Assembly (NCBI GenBank): GCA_029582265.1 | Contig: JAQQFT010000023.1 | Coordinates: 62,001-126,000 of the forward strand | From: Zoroaster sp. YZ-2022 | Lineage: Eukaryota > Echinodermata > Asteroidea > Forcipulatida > Zoroasteridae | Direction: 5' to 3' | DNA length: 64,000 nt | Shown: positions 1 to 15,000 of the stretch, piece after piece | How positions within the stretch are numbered: position 1 is the stretch's first letter | Layout of the letters: the number at the start of each line of letters is the position of its first letter | The notes under the pieces: model-generated | The model's input: only the letters and a program-made list of their open reading frames with translations | What the model was told of the DNA's origin: nothing | The model's database searches: none | Translations under genes and position numbers: made by a program

Positions 1-3000
1 ATATCCAAAGTAAAGCTTAGATTCTCCTCTTTTAGAAAATCACATGACTTTTACATTTAGATAATTTCTTCATACCTTAAATGGCCTTCATGCACACTGA
101 GCCCTCCGCAAAATACTGTCAAAATATGCGCCATAACTCAGGGTAGACAGCCTACATTGTTGTGATTAAAACACAAATACGAATGAAATTATTTCTAGCG
201 ACGGTTATAACTTTAAAAGTTTTTAAGGGAGGCCGACAAATTTATATCCAAATTAAATCTTGCGTTCTCCTCTTTTAGGAAATCACATGACTTTTACATT
301 TAGATCATTTCTTCATACCTTAAAGGACCACCATGCACACTTAGCCCTCCGCAAAATGCTGTCAAAATACGGGCCATAACTCAGGGTAGACAGCCTTTAT
401 AGTTGTGTGATTAAAACACAAATACGAATGAAATTATTTCTAGCGACGGTTATAACTTTAAAAGTTTTTAAGGGAGGCCGACAAATTTATATCCAAATTA
501 AAGCTTAGGTTCTCCTCTTTTAGGAAATCACATGACTTTTACATTTAGATCATTTCTTCATATCTTAAAGGACCACCATGCACACTTAGCCCTCCGCAAA
601 ATACTGTCAAAATACGGGCCATAACTCAGGGTAGACAGCCTATATTGTTGTGATTAAAACACAAATACGAATGAAATTATTTCTAGCGACGGTTATAACT
701 TTAAAGGTTTTTAAGGGAGGCCGACAAATTTATATCCAAATTAAAGCTTAGGTTCTCCTCTTTTAGGAAATCACATGACTTTTACATTTAGACAATTTTT
801 TCATACCTTAATCGGCCTCCATGCACACTTAGCCCTCCGCAAAATACTGTCAAAATACGGGCCATAACTCAGGGTAGACAGCCTATATTGTTGTGATTAA
901 AACACAAATACGAATGAAATTATTTCTAGCGATGGTTATAACTTTAACAGTTTTTAAAGGAGGCCGACAAATTTATATCCAAATTAAAGCTTAGGTTCTC
1001 CTCTTTTAGGAAATCACATGACCTTTACATTTAGCCAATTTCTTCATACCTTAAAGGACCACCATGCACACTTAGCCCTCCGCAAAATACTGTCAAAATA
1101 CGGGCCATAACTCAGTGTAGACAGCCTATATGTTGTGATTAAAACACAAATACGAATGAAATTATTTCTAGCGACGGTTATAACTTTAAAAGTTTTTAAG
1201 GGAGGCCGACAAATTTATATCCAAATTAAAGCTTAGGTTCTCCTCTTTTAGGAAATCACATGACGTTTACATTTAGACAATTTTTTCATACCTTAATCGG
1301 CCTCCATGCACACTTAGCCCTCCGTAAAATACGGTCAAAATACGGGCCATAACTCAGGGTAAACACCCGACATTGTTGTGATTAAAACACAAATACGAAT
1401 GAAATTATTTCTAGCGACGGTTATAACTTTAACAGTTTTTAAGGGAGGCCGACAAATTTATATCCAAATTAAAGCTTAGGTTCTCCTCTTTTAGGAAATC
1501 ACATGACTTTTACATTTAGATAATTTCTTCATACCTTAAATGGCCTCCATGCACACTGAACCCTCCGCAAAATACTGTCAAAATACGGGCCATAACTCAG
1601 GGTAGACAGCCTATATTGTTGTGATTAAAACACAAATACGAATGAAATTATTTCTAGCGACGGTTATAACTTTAAAAGTTTTTAAGGGAGGCCGACAAAT
1701 TTATATCCAAATTAAATCTTGGGTTCTCCTCTTTTAGGAAATCACATGACTTTTACATTTAGATAATTTCTTCATACCTTAAAGGACCACCATGCACACT
1801 TAGCCCTCCGCAAAATGCTGTCAAAATACGGGCCATAACTCAGGGTAGACAGCCTTTATAGTTGTGATTAAAACACAAATACGAATGAAATTATTTCTAG
1901 CGACGGTTATAACTTTAAAAGTTTTTAAGGGAGGCCGACAAATTTATATCCAAATTAAAGCTTAGGTTCTCCTCTTTTAGGAAATCACATGACTTTTACA
2001 TTTAGATAATTTCTTCATACCTTAAAGGACCACCATGCACACTTAGCCCTCCGCAAAATACTGTCAAAATACGGGCCATAACTCAGGGTAGACAGCCTAT
2101 ATTGTTGTGATTAAAACACAAATACGAATGAAATTATTTCTAGCGACGGTTATAACTTTAAAGGTTTTTAAGGGAGGCCGACAAATTTATATCCAAATTA
2201 AAGCTTAGGTTCTCCTCTTTTAGGAAATCACATGACTTTTACATTTAGACAATTTTTTTCATACCTTAATCGGCCTCCATGCACACTTAGCCCTCCGCAA
2301 AATACTTTCAAAATACGGGCCATAACTCAGGGTAGACAGCCTATATTGTTGTGATTAAAACACAAATACGAATGAAATTATTTCTAGCGACGGTTATAAC
2401 TTTAAAAGTTTTTAAGGGAGGCCGACAAATTTATATCCAAATTAAAGCTTAGGTTCTCCTCTTTTAGAAAATCACATGACTTTTACATTTAGATAATTTC
2501 TTCATACCTTAAATGGCCTTCATGCACACTGAGCCCTCCGCAAAATACTGTCAAAATATGCGCCATAACTCAGGGTAGACAGCCTACATTGTTGTGATTA
2601 AAACACAAATACGAATGAAATTATTTCTAGCGACGGTTATAACTTTAAAAGTTTTTTACGGAGGCCGACAAATTTATATCCAAATTAAAGCTTAGGTTCT
2701 CCTCTTTAGGAAATCACATGACTTTTACATTTAGATAATTTCTTCATACCTTAAAGGACCACCATGCACACTTAGCCCTCCGCAAAATACTGTCAAAATA
2801 CGGGCCATAACTCAGGGTAGACAGCCTATATTGTTGTGATTAAAACACAAATACGAATGAAATTATTTCTAGCGACGGTTATAACTTTAAAAGTTTTTAA
2901 GGGAGGCCGACAAATTTATATCCAAATTAAAGCTTAGGTTCTCCTCTTTTAGGAAATCACATGACTTTTACATTTAGATAATTTCTTCATACCTTAAAGG

Positions 3001-6000
3001 ACCACCATGCACACTTAGCCCTCCGCAAAATACTGTCAAAATACGGGCCATAACTCAGGGTAGACAGCCTATATTGTTGTGATTAAAACACAAATACGAA
3101 TGAAATTATTTCTAGCGACGGTTATAACTTTAAAGGTTTTTAAGGGAGGCCGACAAATTTATATCCAAATTAAAGCTTAGGTTCTCCTCTTTTAGGAAAT
3201 CACATGACTTTCACATTTAGATAATTTCTTCATACCTTAATCGGCCTCCATGCACACTTAGTCCTCCGCAAAATACTGTCAAAATACGGGCCATAACTCA
3301 GGGTAGACAGCCTATATTGTTGTGATTAAAACACAAATACGAATGAAATTATTTCTAGCGACGGTTATAACTTTAAAGGTTTTTAAGTGAGGCCGACAAA
3401 TTTATATCCAAATTAAAGCTTAGGTTCTCCTCTTTTAGGAAATCACATGACTTTTACATTTAGATAATTTCTTCATACCTTAAATGGCCTCCATGCACAC
3501 TTAGCCCTCCGCAAAATACTGTCAAAATACGGGCCATAACTCAGGGTAGACAGCCTATATTGTTGTGATTAAAACACAAATACGAATGAAATTATTTCTA
3601 GCGACGGTTATAACTTTAAAAGTGTTTAAGGGAGGCCGACAAGTATATATCCAATGTAAAGCTTAGATTCTCATCTTTAGGAAATCACATGACTTTTACA
3701 TTTAGATAATTTCTTCATACCTTAAATGGCCTTCATGCACACTGTGCCCTCCGCAAAATACTGTCAAAATATGCGCCATAACTCAGGGTAGACAGCCTAC
3801 ATTGTTGTGATTAAAACACAAATACGAATGAAATTATTTCTAGCGACGGTTATAACTTTAAAAGTTTTTAAGGGAGGCCGACAAATTTATATCCAAATTA
3901 AAGCTTAGGTTCTCCTCTTGTAGGAAATCACATGACTTTTACATTTAGATAATTTCTTCATACCTTAAAGGACCACCATGCACACTTAGCCCTCCGCAAA
4001 ATACTGTCAAAATACGGGCCATAACTCAGGGTAGACAGCCTATATTGTTGTGATTAAAACACAAATACGAATGAAATTATTTCTAGCGACGGTTATAACT
4101 TTAAAAGTTTTAAGGAGGCCGACAAATTTATATCCAAATTAAAGCTTAGGTTCTCCTCTTTAGGAAATCACATGACTTTTACATTTAGATAATTTCTTCA
4201 TACCTTAAAGGACCTCCATGCACACTTAGCCCTCCGCAAAATACTGTCAAAATACGGGCCATAACTCAGGGTAGACAGCCTATATTGTTGTGATTAAAAC
4301 ACAAATACGAATGAAATTATTTCTAGCGACGGTTATAACTTTAAAGGTTTTAAGGGAGGCCGACAAATTTATATCCAAATTAAAGCTTAGGTTCTCCTCT
4401 TTTAGGAAATCACATGACTTTTACATTTAGACAATTTCTTCATACCTTAATCGGCCTCCATGCACACTTAGCCCTCCGCAAAATACTGTCAAAATACGGG
4501 CCATAACTCAGGGTAGACAGCCTATATTGTTGTGATTAAAACACAAATACGAATGAAATTATTTCTAGCGACGGTTATAACTTTAAAAGTTTTTAAGGGA
4601 GGCCGACAAATTTATATCCAAATTAAAGCTTAGGTTCTCCTCTTTTAGGAAATCACATGACTTTTACATTTAGATAATTTTTCATTACTTAATCGGCCTC
4701 CATGCACACTTAGCCCTCCGTAAAATACGGTCAAAATACGGGCCATAACTCAGGGTAAACACCCGACATTGTTGTGATTAAAACACAAATACGAATGAAA
4801 TTATTTCTAGCGACGGTTATAACTTTAAAAGTTTTTAAGGGAGGCCGACAAATTTATATCCAAATTAAAGCTTAGGTTCTCCTTTTGGAAATCACATGAC
4901 TTTTACATTTAGATAATTTCTTCATACCTTAAATGGCCTCCATGCACACTGAACCCTCCGCAAAATACTGTCAAAATACGGGCCATAACTCAGGGTAGAC
5001 AGCCTATATTGTTGTGATTAAAACACAAATACGAATGAAATTATTTCTAGCGACGGTTATAACTTTAAAAGTTTTTAAGGGAGGCTGACAAATTTATATC
5101 CAAATTAAAGCTTAGGTTCTCCTCTTTTAGGAAATCACATGACTTTTACATTTAGATAATTTCTTCATACCTTAAATGGCCTCCATGCACACTTAGCCCT
5201 CCGCAAAATACTGTCAAAATACGGGCCATAACTCAGGGTAGACAGCCTATATTGTTGTGATTAAAACACAAATACGAATGAAATTATTTCTAGCGACGGT
5301 TATAACTTTAAAGGTTTTTAAGGGAGGCCGACAAATTTATATCCAAATTAAAGCTTAGGTTCTCCTCTTTTAGGAAATCACATGACTTTTACATTTAGAT
5401 AATTTCTTCATACCTTAAAGGACCACCATGCACACTTAGCCCTCCGCAAAATACTGTCAAAATACGGGCCATAACTCAGGGTAGACAGCCTATATTGTTG
5501 TGATTAAAACACAAATACGAATGAAATTATTTCTAGCGACGGTTATAACTTTAAAAGTTTTTAAGAGAGGGCGACAAATTTATATCCAAATTAAAGCTTA
5601 GGTTCTCCTCTTTTAGGAAATCACATGACTTTTACATTTAGATAATTTCTTCATACCTTAAAGGACCACCATGCACACTTAGCCCTCCGCAAAATACTGT
5701 CAAAATACGGGCCATAACTCAGGGTAGACAGCCTATATTGTTGTGATTAAACACAAATACGAATGAAATTATTTCTAGCGACGGTTATAACTTTAAAAGT
5801 TTTTAAGGGAGGCCGACAAATTTATATCCAAATTAAAGCTTAGGTTCTCCTCTTTAGGAAATCACATGACTTTTACATTTAGACAATTTTTTCATACCTT
5901 AATAGGCCTCCATGCACACTTAGCCCTCCGCAAAATACTGTCAAAATACGGGCCATAACTCAGGGTAGACAGCCTATATTGTTGTGATTAAAACACAAAT

Positions 6001-9000
6001 ACGAATGAAATTATTTCTAGCGACGGTTATAACTTTAAAAGTTTTTAAGGGAGGCCGACAAATTTATATCCAAATTAAAGCTTAGGTTCTCCTCTTTTAG
6101 GAAATCACATGACTTTTACATTTAGACAATTTTTTCATACCTTAATCGGCCTCCATGCACACTTAGCCCTCCGCAAAATACTGTCAAAATACGGGCCATA
6201 ACTCAGGGTAGACAGCCTATATTGTTGTGATTAAAACACAAATACGAATGAAATTATTTCTAGCGACGGTTATAACTTTAAAAGTTTTTAAGGGAGGCCG
6301 ACAAATTTATATCCAAATTAAAGCTTAGGTTCTCCTCATTTAGGAAATCACATGACTTTTACATTTAGATAATTTCTTCATACCTAAAGGCCTCCATGCA
6401 CACTTAGCCTCCGCAAAATACTGTCAAAATACGGGCCATAACTCAGGGTAGACAGCCTATATTGTTGTGATTAAAACACAAATACGAATGAAATTATTTC
6501 TAGCGACGGTTATAACTTTAAAAGTTTTTATGGGAGGCGGACAAATTTATATTCAAATTAAAGCTGAGGTTCTCCTCTTTCAGAAAATCACATGACTTTC
6601 ACCTTTAGATAATTTCTTAATACCTTTACTGGAGTCTATGCACACTTAGCCCTCCGCAAAATACTGTCAAAATACGGGCCATAACTCAGGGTAGACAGCC
6701 TATATTGTTGTGATTAAAACACAAATACGAATGAAATTATTTCTAGCGACGGTTATAACTTTAAAAGTTTTAAGGAGGCCGACAAATTTATATCCAAATT
6801 AAAGCTTAGGTTCTCCTTTAGGAAATCACATGACTTTTACATTTAGACAATTTCTTCATACCTTAATCGGCCTCCATGCACACTTAGCCCTCCGCAAAAT
6901 ACTGTCAAAATACGGGCCATAACTCAGGGTAGACAGCCTATATTGTTGTGATTAAAACACAAATACGAATGAAATTATTTCTAGCGACGGTTATAACTTT
7001 AAAGTTTTTAACGGAGGGCGACAAATTTATATCCAAATTAAAGCTTAGGTTCTCCTCTTTTAGGAAATCACATGACTTTTACATTTAGACAATTTCTTCA
7101 TACCTTAATCGGCCTCCATGCACACTTAGCCCTCCGCAAAATACTGTCAAAATACGGGCCATAACTCAGGGTAGACAGCCTATATTGTTGTGATTAAAAC
7201 ACAAATACGAATGAAATTATTTCTAGCGACGGTTATAACTTTAAAAGTTTTTAAGGGAGGCCGACAAATTTATATCCAAATTAAAGCTTAGGTTCTCCTC
7301 TTTTAGGAAATCACATGACTTTTACATTTAGATAATTTCTTCATACCTTAATCGGCCACCATGCACACTTAGCCCTCCGCAAAATACTGTCAAAATACGG
7401 GCCATAACTCAGGGTAGACAGCCTATATTGTTGTGATTAAAACACAAATACGAATGAAATTATTTCTAGCGACGGTTATAACTTTAAAAAAATTTAAGGG
7501 AGGCCGACAAATTTATATCCAAATTAAAGCTTAGGTTCTCCTCTTTTAGGAAATCACATGACTTTTACATTTAGATAATTTCTTCATACCTTAAAGAAAA
7601 TACGGGCCATAACTCAGGGTAGACAGCCTATATTGTTGTGATTAAAACACAAATACGAATGAAATTATTTCTAGCGACGGCAATAACTAAAAAATTTTTA
7701 GGGGAGGCCGACTAATTAATATCCAAAGTAAATCTTAGGTTCTCCTCTTTAGGAAATCACATGACTTTTACATTTAGATAATTTCTTCATACCTTAATCG
7801 GCCTCCATGCACACTTAGCCCTCCGCAAAATACTGTCAAAATACGGGCCATAACTCAGGGTAGACAGCCTATATTGTTGTGATTAAAACACAAATACGAA
7901 TGAAATTATTTATGACGGTTATAACTTTAAAAGTTTTTAAGGAGGCCGACAAATTTATATCCAAATTAAAGCTTAGGTTCTCCTCTTTAGGAAATCACAT
8001 GACTTTTACATTTAGATAATTTCTTCATACCTTAAAGGCCTCATGCACACTTAGCCCTCCGCAAAATACTGTCAAAATACGGGCCATAACTCAGGGTAGA
8101 CAGCCTATATTGTTGTGATTAAACACAAATACGAATGAAATTATTTCTAGCGACGGTTATAACTTTAAAAGTTTTTAAGGGAGGCTGACAAATTTATATC
8201 CAAATTAAAGCTTAGGTTCTCCTCCTTTTAGAAAATCACATGACTTTTACATTTAGATAATTTCTTCATACCTGAATTGACCACCATGCACACTTAGCCC
8301 TTCGCAAAATACTGTCAAAATACGGGCCATAACTCAGGGTAGACAGCCTATATTGTTGTGATTAAAACACAAATACGAATGAAATTATTTCTAGCGACGG
8401 TTATAACTTTAAAAGTTTTTAAGGAGGCCGACAAATTTATATCCAAATTAAAGCTTAGGTTCTCCTCTTTTAGGAAATCACATGACTTTTACATTTAGAT
8501 ATGTTCTTCATACCTTCTTCGGCCTCGATGCACACCGAGCCTCCGCAAAATACTGTCAAAATACGGGCCATAACTCAGGGTAGACAGCCTATATTGTTGT
8601 GATTAAAACACAAATACGAATGAAATTATTTCTAGCGACGGTTATAACTTTAAAAGTTTTAAGGAGGCCGACAAATTTATATCCAACTTAAAGCTTAGGT
8701 TCTCCTCTTTTAGGAAATCACATGACTTTTACATTTAGATAATTTCTTCATACCTTAAAGGACCACCATGCACACTTAGCCCTCCGCAAAATTCTGTCAA
8801 AATACGGGCCATAACTCAGGGTAGACAGCCTATATTGTTGTGATTAAAACACAAATACGAATGAAATTATTTCTAGCGACGGTTATAACTTTAAAAGTTT
8901 TTAAGGAGGCCGACAAATTTATATCCAAATTAAAGCTTAGGTTCTCCTCTTTAGGAAATCACATGACTTTACATTTAGACAATTTCTTCATACCTTAAAC

Positions 9001-12000
9001 GGCCTCCATGCACACTTAGCCCTCCGTAAAATACTGGTCAAAATACGGGCCATAACTCAGGGTAAACAGCCTGACATTGTTGTGATTAAACACAAAAATA
9101 CGAATGAAATTATTTCTAGCGACGGTTATAACTTTAAAAGTTTTAAGGGGAGGCCGACAAATTTATATCCAAATTAAAGCTTAGGTTCTCCTCTTTAGGA
9201 AATCACATGACTTTTACATTTACATAATTTCTTCATACCTTAAATGGCCTCCATGCACACTTAGCCTCTCCGCAAAATACTGTCAAAATACGGGCCATAA
9301 CTCAGGGTAGACAGCCTATATTGTTGTGATTAAAACACAAATACGAATGAAATTATTTCTAGCGACGGTTATAACTTTAAAAGTTTTTAAGGGAGGCCGA
9401 CAAATTTATATCCAAATTAAAGCTTAGGTTCTCCTCTTTTAGGAAATCACATGACTTTTACATTTAGACAATTTCTTCATACCTTAAACGGCCTCCATGC
9501 ACACTTAGCCCTCCGCAAAATACTGTCAAAATACGGGCCATAACTCAGGGTAAACACCCGACATTGTTGTGATTAAAAGACAAATACGAATGAAATTATT
9601 TCTAGCGACGGTTATAACTTTAAAGGTTTTTAGGGAGGCCGACAAATTTATATCCAAATTAAAGCTTAGGTTCTCCTCTTTTAGGAAATCACATGACTTT
9701 TACATTTAGATAATTTCTTCATACCTTAAAGGACCACCATGCACACTTAGCCCTCCGCAAAATACTGTCAAAATACGGGCCATAACTCAGGGTAGACAGC
9801 CTATATTGTTGTGATTAAAAGACAAATACGAATGAAATTATTTCTAGCGACGGTTATAACTTTAAAAGTTTTAAGGGAGGCCGACAAATTTATATATCAA
9901 ATTAAAGCTTAGGTTCTCCTCTTTAGAAAATCACATGACTTTTACATTTAGATAATTTCTTCATACCTTAAAGGACCACCATGCACACTTACGCCCCCGC
10001 AAAATACTGTCAAAATACGGGCCATAACTCAGGGTAGACAGTCTATATTGTTGTGATTAAAACACAAATACGAATGAAATTATTTCTAGCGACGGTTATA
10101 ACTTTAAAAGTTTTAAGGGAGGCCGTCAAATTTATATCCAAATTAAAGCTTAGGTTCTCCTCTTTTAGGAACTCACATGACTGTTACATTTAGATAATTT
10201 CTTCATACCTTAATCGGCCTCCATGCACACTTAGCCCTCCGCAAAATACTGTCAAAATACGGGCCATAACTCAGGGTAGACAGCCTATATTGTTGTGATT
10301 AAAACACAAATACGAATGAAATTATTTCTAGCGACGGTTATAACTTTAAAAGTTTTTAAGGGAGGCCGAAAAATTTATGTCCAAATTAAAGCTTATTTCC
10401 TCTTTTAGGAAATCACATGACTTTTACATTTAGAATTTTTTTTCATACCTTAATCGGCCTCCATGCACACTTAGCCCTCCGCAAAATACTGTCAAAATAC
10501 GGGCCATAACTCAGGGTAGACAGCCTATGTTGTTGTGATTAAAACACAAATACGAATGAAATTATTTCTAGCGACGGTTATAACTTTAAAAGTTTTTAAG
10601 GTAGGCCGACAAATTTATATCCAAATTAAAGCTTAGGTTCTCCTCTTTTAGGAAATCACATGACTTTTACATTTAGATAATTTCTTCATACCTTAAAGGA
10701 CCACCATGCACACTTAGCCCTCCGCAAAATACTGTCAAAATACGGGCCATAACTCAGGGTAGACAGCCTATATTGTTGTGATTAAAACACAAATACGAAT
10801 GAAATTATTTCTAGCGACGGTTATAACTTTAAAAGTTTTTAAAGGGAGGCCGACAAATTTATATCCAAATTAAAGCTTAGGTTCTCCTCTTTTAGGAAAT
10901 CACATGACTTTTACATTTAGATAATTTCTTCATACCTCAAAGGACCACCATGCACACTTAGCCCTACGCAAAATACTGTCAAAATGCGGGCCATAACTCA
11001 GGGTAGACAGCCTATATTGTTGTGATTAAACACAAATACGAATGAAATTATTTCTAGCGACGGTTATAACTTTAAAAGTTTTTAATGAGGCCGACAAATT
11101 TATATCCAAATTAAAGCTTAGGTTCTCCTCTTTAGGAAATCACATGACTTTTACATTTAGATAATTTCTTCATACCTTAAAGGACCACCATGCACACTTA
11201 GCCTCCGCAAAATACGGTCAAAATACGGGCCATAACTCAGGGTAGACAGCCTATATTGTTGTGATTAAAACACAAATACGAATGAAATTATTTCTTGCGA
11301 CGGTTATAACTTTAAAAGTTTTTAAGGGAGGCCGACAAATTTATATCCAAATTAAAGCTTAGGTTCTCCTCTGTTAGGAAATCACATGACCTTTACATTT
11401 AGAAAATTTTTTCATACCTTAATCGGCCTCCATGCACACTTAGCCCTCCGTAAAATACGGTCAAAATACGGGCCATAACTCAGGGTAGACAGCCTGACAT
11501 TGTTGTGATTAAAACACAACATACGAATGAAATTATTTCTAAGACTATATAACTTTAAAAGTTTTTAAGGAGGCCGACAAATTTATATCCAAATTAAAGC
11601 TTAGGTTCTCCTCTTTTAGGAAATCACATGACTTTTACATTTAGATAATTTCTTCATACCTTAAAGGACCACCATGCACACTTAGCCCTCCGCAAAATAC
11701 TGTCAAAATACGGGCCATAACTCAGGGTAGACAGCCTATATTGTTGTGATTAAAACACAAATACGAATGAAATTATTTCTAGCGATGGTTATAACTTTAA
11801 AAGTTTTTAAGTGAAGGCCGACAAATTTATATCCAAATTAAAGCTTAGGTTCTCCTCTTTTAGGAAATCACATGACTTTTACATTTAGATAATTTCTTCA
11901 TACCTTAAAGGACCACCATGCACACTTAGCCCTCCGCAAAATACTGTCAAAATACGGGCCATAACTCAGGGTAGACAGCCTATATTGTTGTGATTAAACA

Positions 12001-15000
12001 CACAAATACGAATGAAATTATTTCTAGCGACGGTTATAACTTTAAAAGTTTTAAGGGAGGCAGACAAATTTATATCCAAATTAAAGCTTAGGTTCTCCTC
12101 TTTAGGAAAATCACATGACTTTTACATTTAGATAATTTCTTCATACCTTAAAGGACCACCATGCACACTGAGCCCTCCGCAAAATACTGTCAAAAATACG
12201 GGCCATAACTCAGGGTAGACAGCCTATATTGTTGTGATTAAAACACAAATACGAATGAAATTATTTCTAGCGACGGTTATAACTTTAAAAGTTTTTAAGG
12301 GAGGCCGACAAATTTATATCCAAATTAAAGCTTAGGTTATCCTCTTTTAGGAAATCACATGACTTTTACATTTAGAAAAAATTTTCATACCTTAAACGGC
12401 CTCCATGCACACTTAGCCCTCCGCAAAATACTGTCAAAATACGGGCCATAACTCAGGGTAGACAGCCTATATTGTTGTGATTAAAACACAAATACGAATG
12501 AAATTATTTCTAGCGACGGTTATAACTTTAAAAGTTTTTAAGGGAGGCCGACAAATTTATATCCAAATTAAAGCTTAGGTTCTCCTTTAGGAAATCACAT
12601 TACTTTTACATTTAGATAATGTATTCATACCTTATTTGGCCTCAATTCTCACTTAAGACTCCGCAAAATACTGTCAAAATACGGGCCATAACTCAGGGTA
12701 GACAGCCTATATTGTTGTGATTAAAACACAAATACGAATGAAATTATTTCTAGCGACGGTTATAACTTTAAACGTTTTTAAGAAGGGCCGACAAATTTAT
12801 ATCCAAATTAAAGCTTAGGTTCTCCTCTTTTAGGAAATCACATGACTTTTACATTTAGATAATTTCTTCATACCTTAAATGGCCTCCATGCACACTTAGC
12901 CCTCCGCAAAATACTGTCAAAATACGGGCCATAACTCAGGGTAGACAGCCTATATTGTTGTGATTAAAACACAAATACGAATGAAATTATTTCTAGCGAC
13001 GGTTATAACTTTAAAAGTTTTAAGGAGGCCGACAAATTTATATCCAAATTAAAGCTTAGGTTCTCATCTTTTACGAAATCACATGACTTTTACATTTAGA
13101 TAATCTCTTCATACCTTAAAGGCCACCATGCGCACTTAGCCCTCCGCAAAATACTGTCAAAATACGGGCCATAACTCAGGGTAGACAGCCTATATTGTTG
13201 TGATTAAAACACAAATACGAATGAAATTATTTCTAGCGACGGTTATAACTTTAAAAGTTTTTAAGGGAGGCCGACAAATTTATATCCAAATTAAAGCTTA
13301 GGTTCTCCTCTTTAGGAAATCACATGACGTTTTACATTTAGATAATTTCTTCATACCTTTAAAATCGGCCTCCATGCACACTTAGCCCTGTCCAAAATAC
13401 TGTCAAAATACGGGCCATAACTCAGGGTAGACAGCCTATATTGTTGTGATTAAAACACAAATACGAATGAAATTATTTCTAGCGACGGTTATAACTTTAA
13501 AGGTTTTTAACCGAGGCCGACAAATTTATATCCAAATTAAAGCTTAGGTTCTCCTCTTTTAGGAAATCACATGACCTTTACATTTAGACATTTTTTTCAT
13601 ACCTTAATCGGTCTCCATGCACACTTAGCCCTCCGCAAAATACTGTCAAAATACGGGCCATAACTCAGGGTAGACAGCCTATATTGTTGTGATTAAAACA
13701 CAAATACGAATGAAATTATTTCTAGCGACGGTTATAACTTTAAAAGTATTTATGTGAGGCCTACAAATTTATATCCGAATTAAAGCTTAGGTTCTCCTCT
13801 TTTAGGAAATCACATGACTTTTACATTTAGATAATTTCTTCATACCTTAAAGGACCACCATGCACACTTAGCCTCCGCAAAATACTGTCAAAATACGGGC
13901 CATAACTCAGGGTAGACAGCCTATATTGTTGTGATTAAAACACAAATACGAATGAAATTATTTCTAGCGACGGTTATAACTTTAAAAGTTTTTAAGGGAG
14001 GCCGACAAATTTATATCCAAATTAAAGCTTAGGTTCTCCTCTTTTAGGAAATCACATGACTTTTACATTTAGAAATTTTTTTCATACCTTAATCGGCCTC
14101 CATGCACACTTAGCCCTCCGCAAAATACTGTCAAAATACGGGCCATAACTCAGGGTAGACAGCCTATATTGTTGTGATTAAAACACAAATACGAATGAAA
14201 TTATTTCTAGCGACGGTTATAACTTTAAAAGTTTTTAAGGGAGGCCGACAAATTTATATCCAAATTAAAGCTTAGGTTCTCTTTTAGGAAATGACATGAC
14301 TTTTACATTTAGATCATTTCTTCATACTTAAAGGGCCTCCATGCACACTTAGCCCTCCGCAAAATACTGTCAAAATACGGGCCATAACTCAGGGTAGACA
14401 GCCTATATTGTTGTGATTAAAACACAAATACGAATGAAATTATTTCTAGCGACGGTTATAACTTTAAAAGTTTTAAGGGAGGCCGACAAATTTATATCCA
14501 AATTAAAGCTTAGGTTCTCCTTTTAGGAAATCACATGACTTTTACATTTAGATAATTTTTCATACCTTAATCGGCCTCCATGCACACTAACCTCCGCAAA
14601 ATACTGTCAAAATACGGGCCATAACTCAGGGTAGACAGCTCATATTGTTGTGATTAAAACACAAATACGAATGAAATTATTTCTAGCGACGGTTATAACT
14701 TTAAAAGTTTTTAAGGAGGCCGACAAATTTATATCCAAATTAAAGCTTAGGTTCTCCTTTAGGAAATCACATGACTTTTTACATTTAGATAATTTCTTCA
14801 TACCTTAAAGGACCACCATGCACACTTAGCCCTCCGCAAAATACTGTCAAAATACGGGCCATAACTCAGGGTAGACAGCCTATATTGTTGTGATTAAAAC
14901 ACAAATACGAATGAAATTATTTCTAGCGACGGTTATAACTTTAAAAGTTTTTAAGGAGGCTGACAAATTTATATCCAAATTAAAGCTTAGGTTCTCCTCT

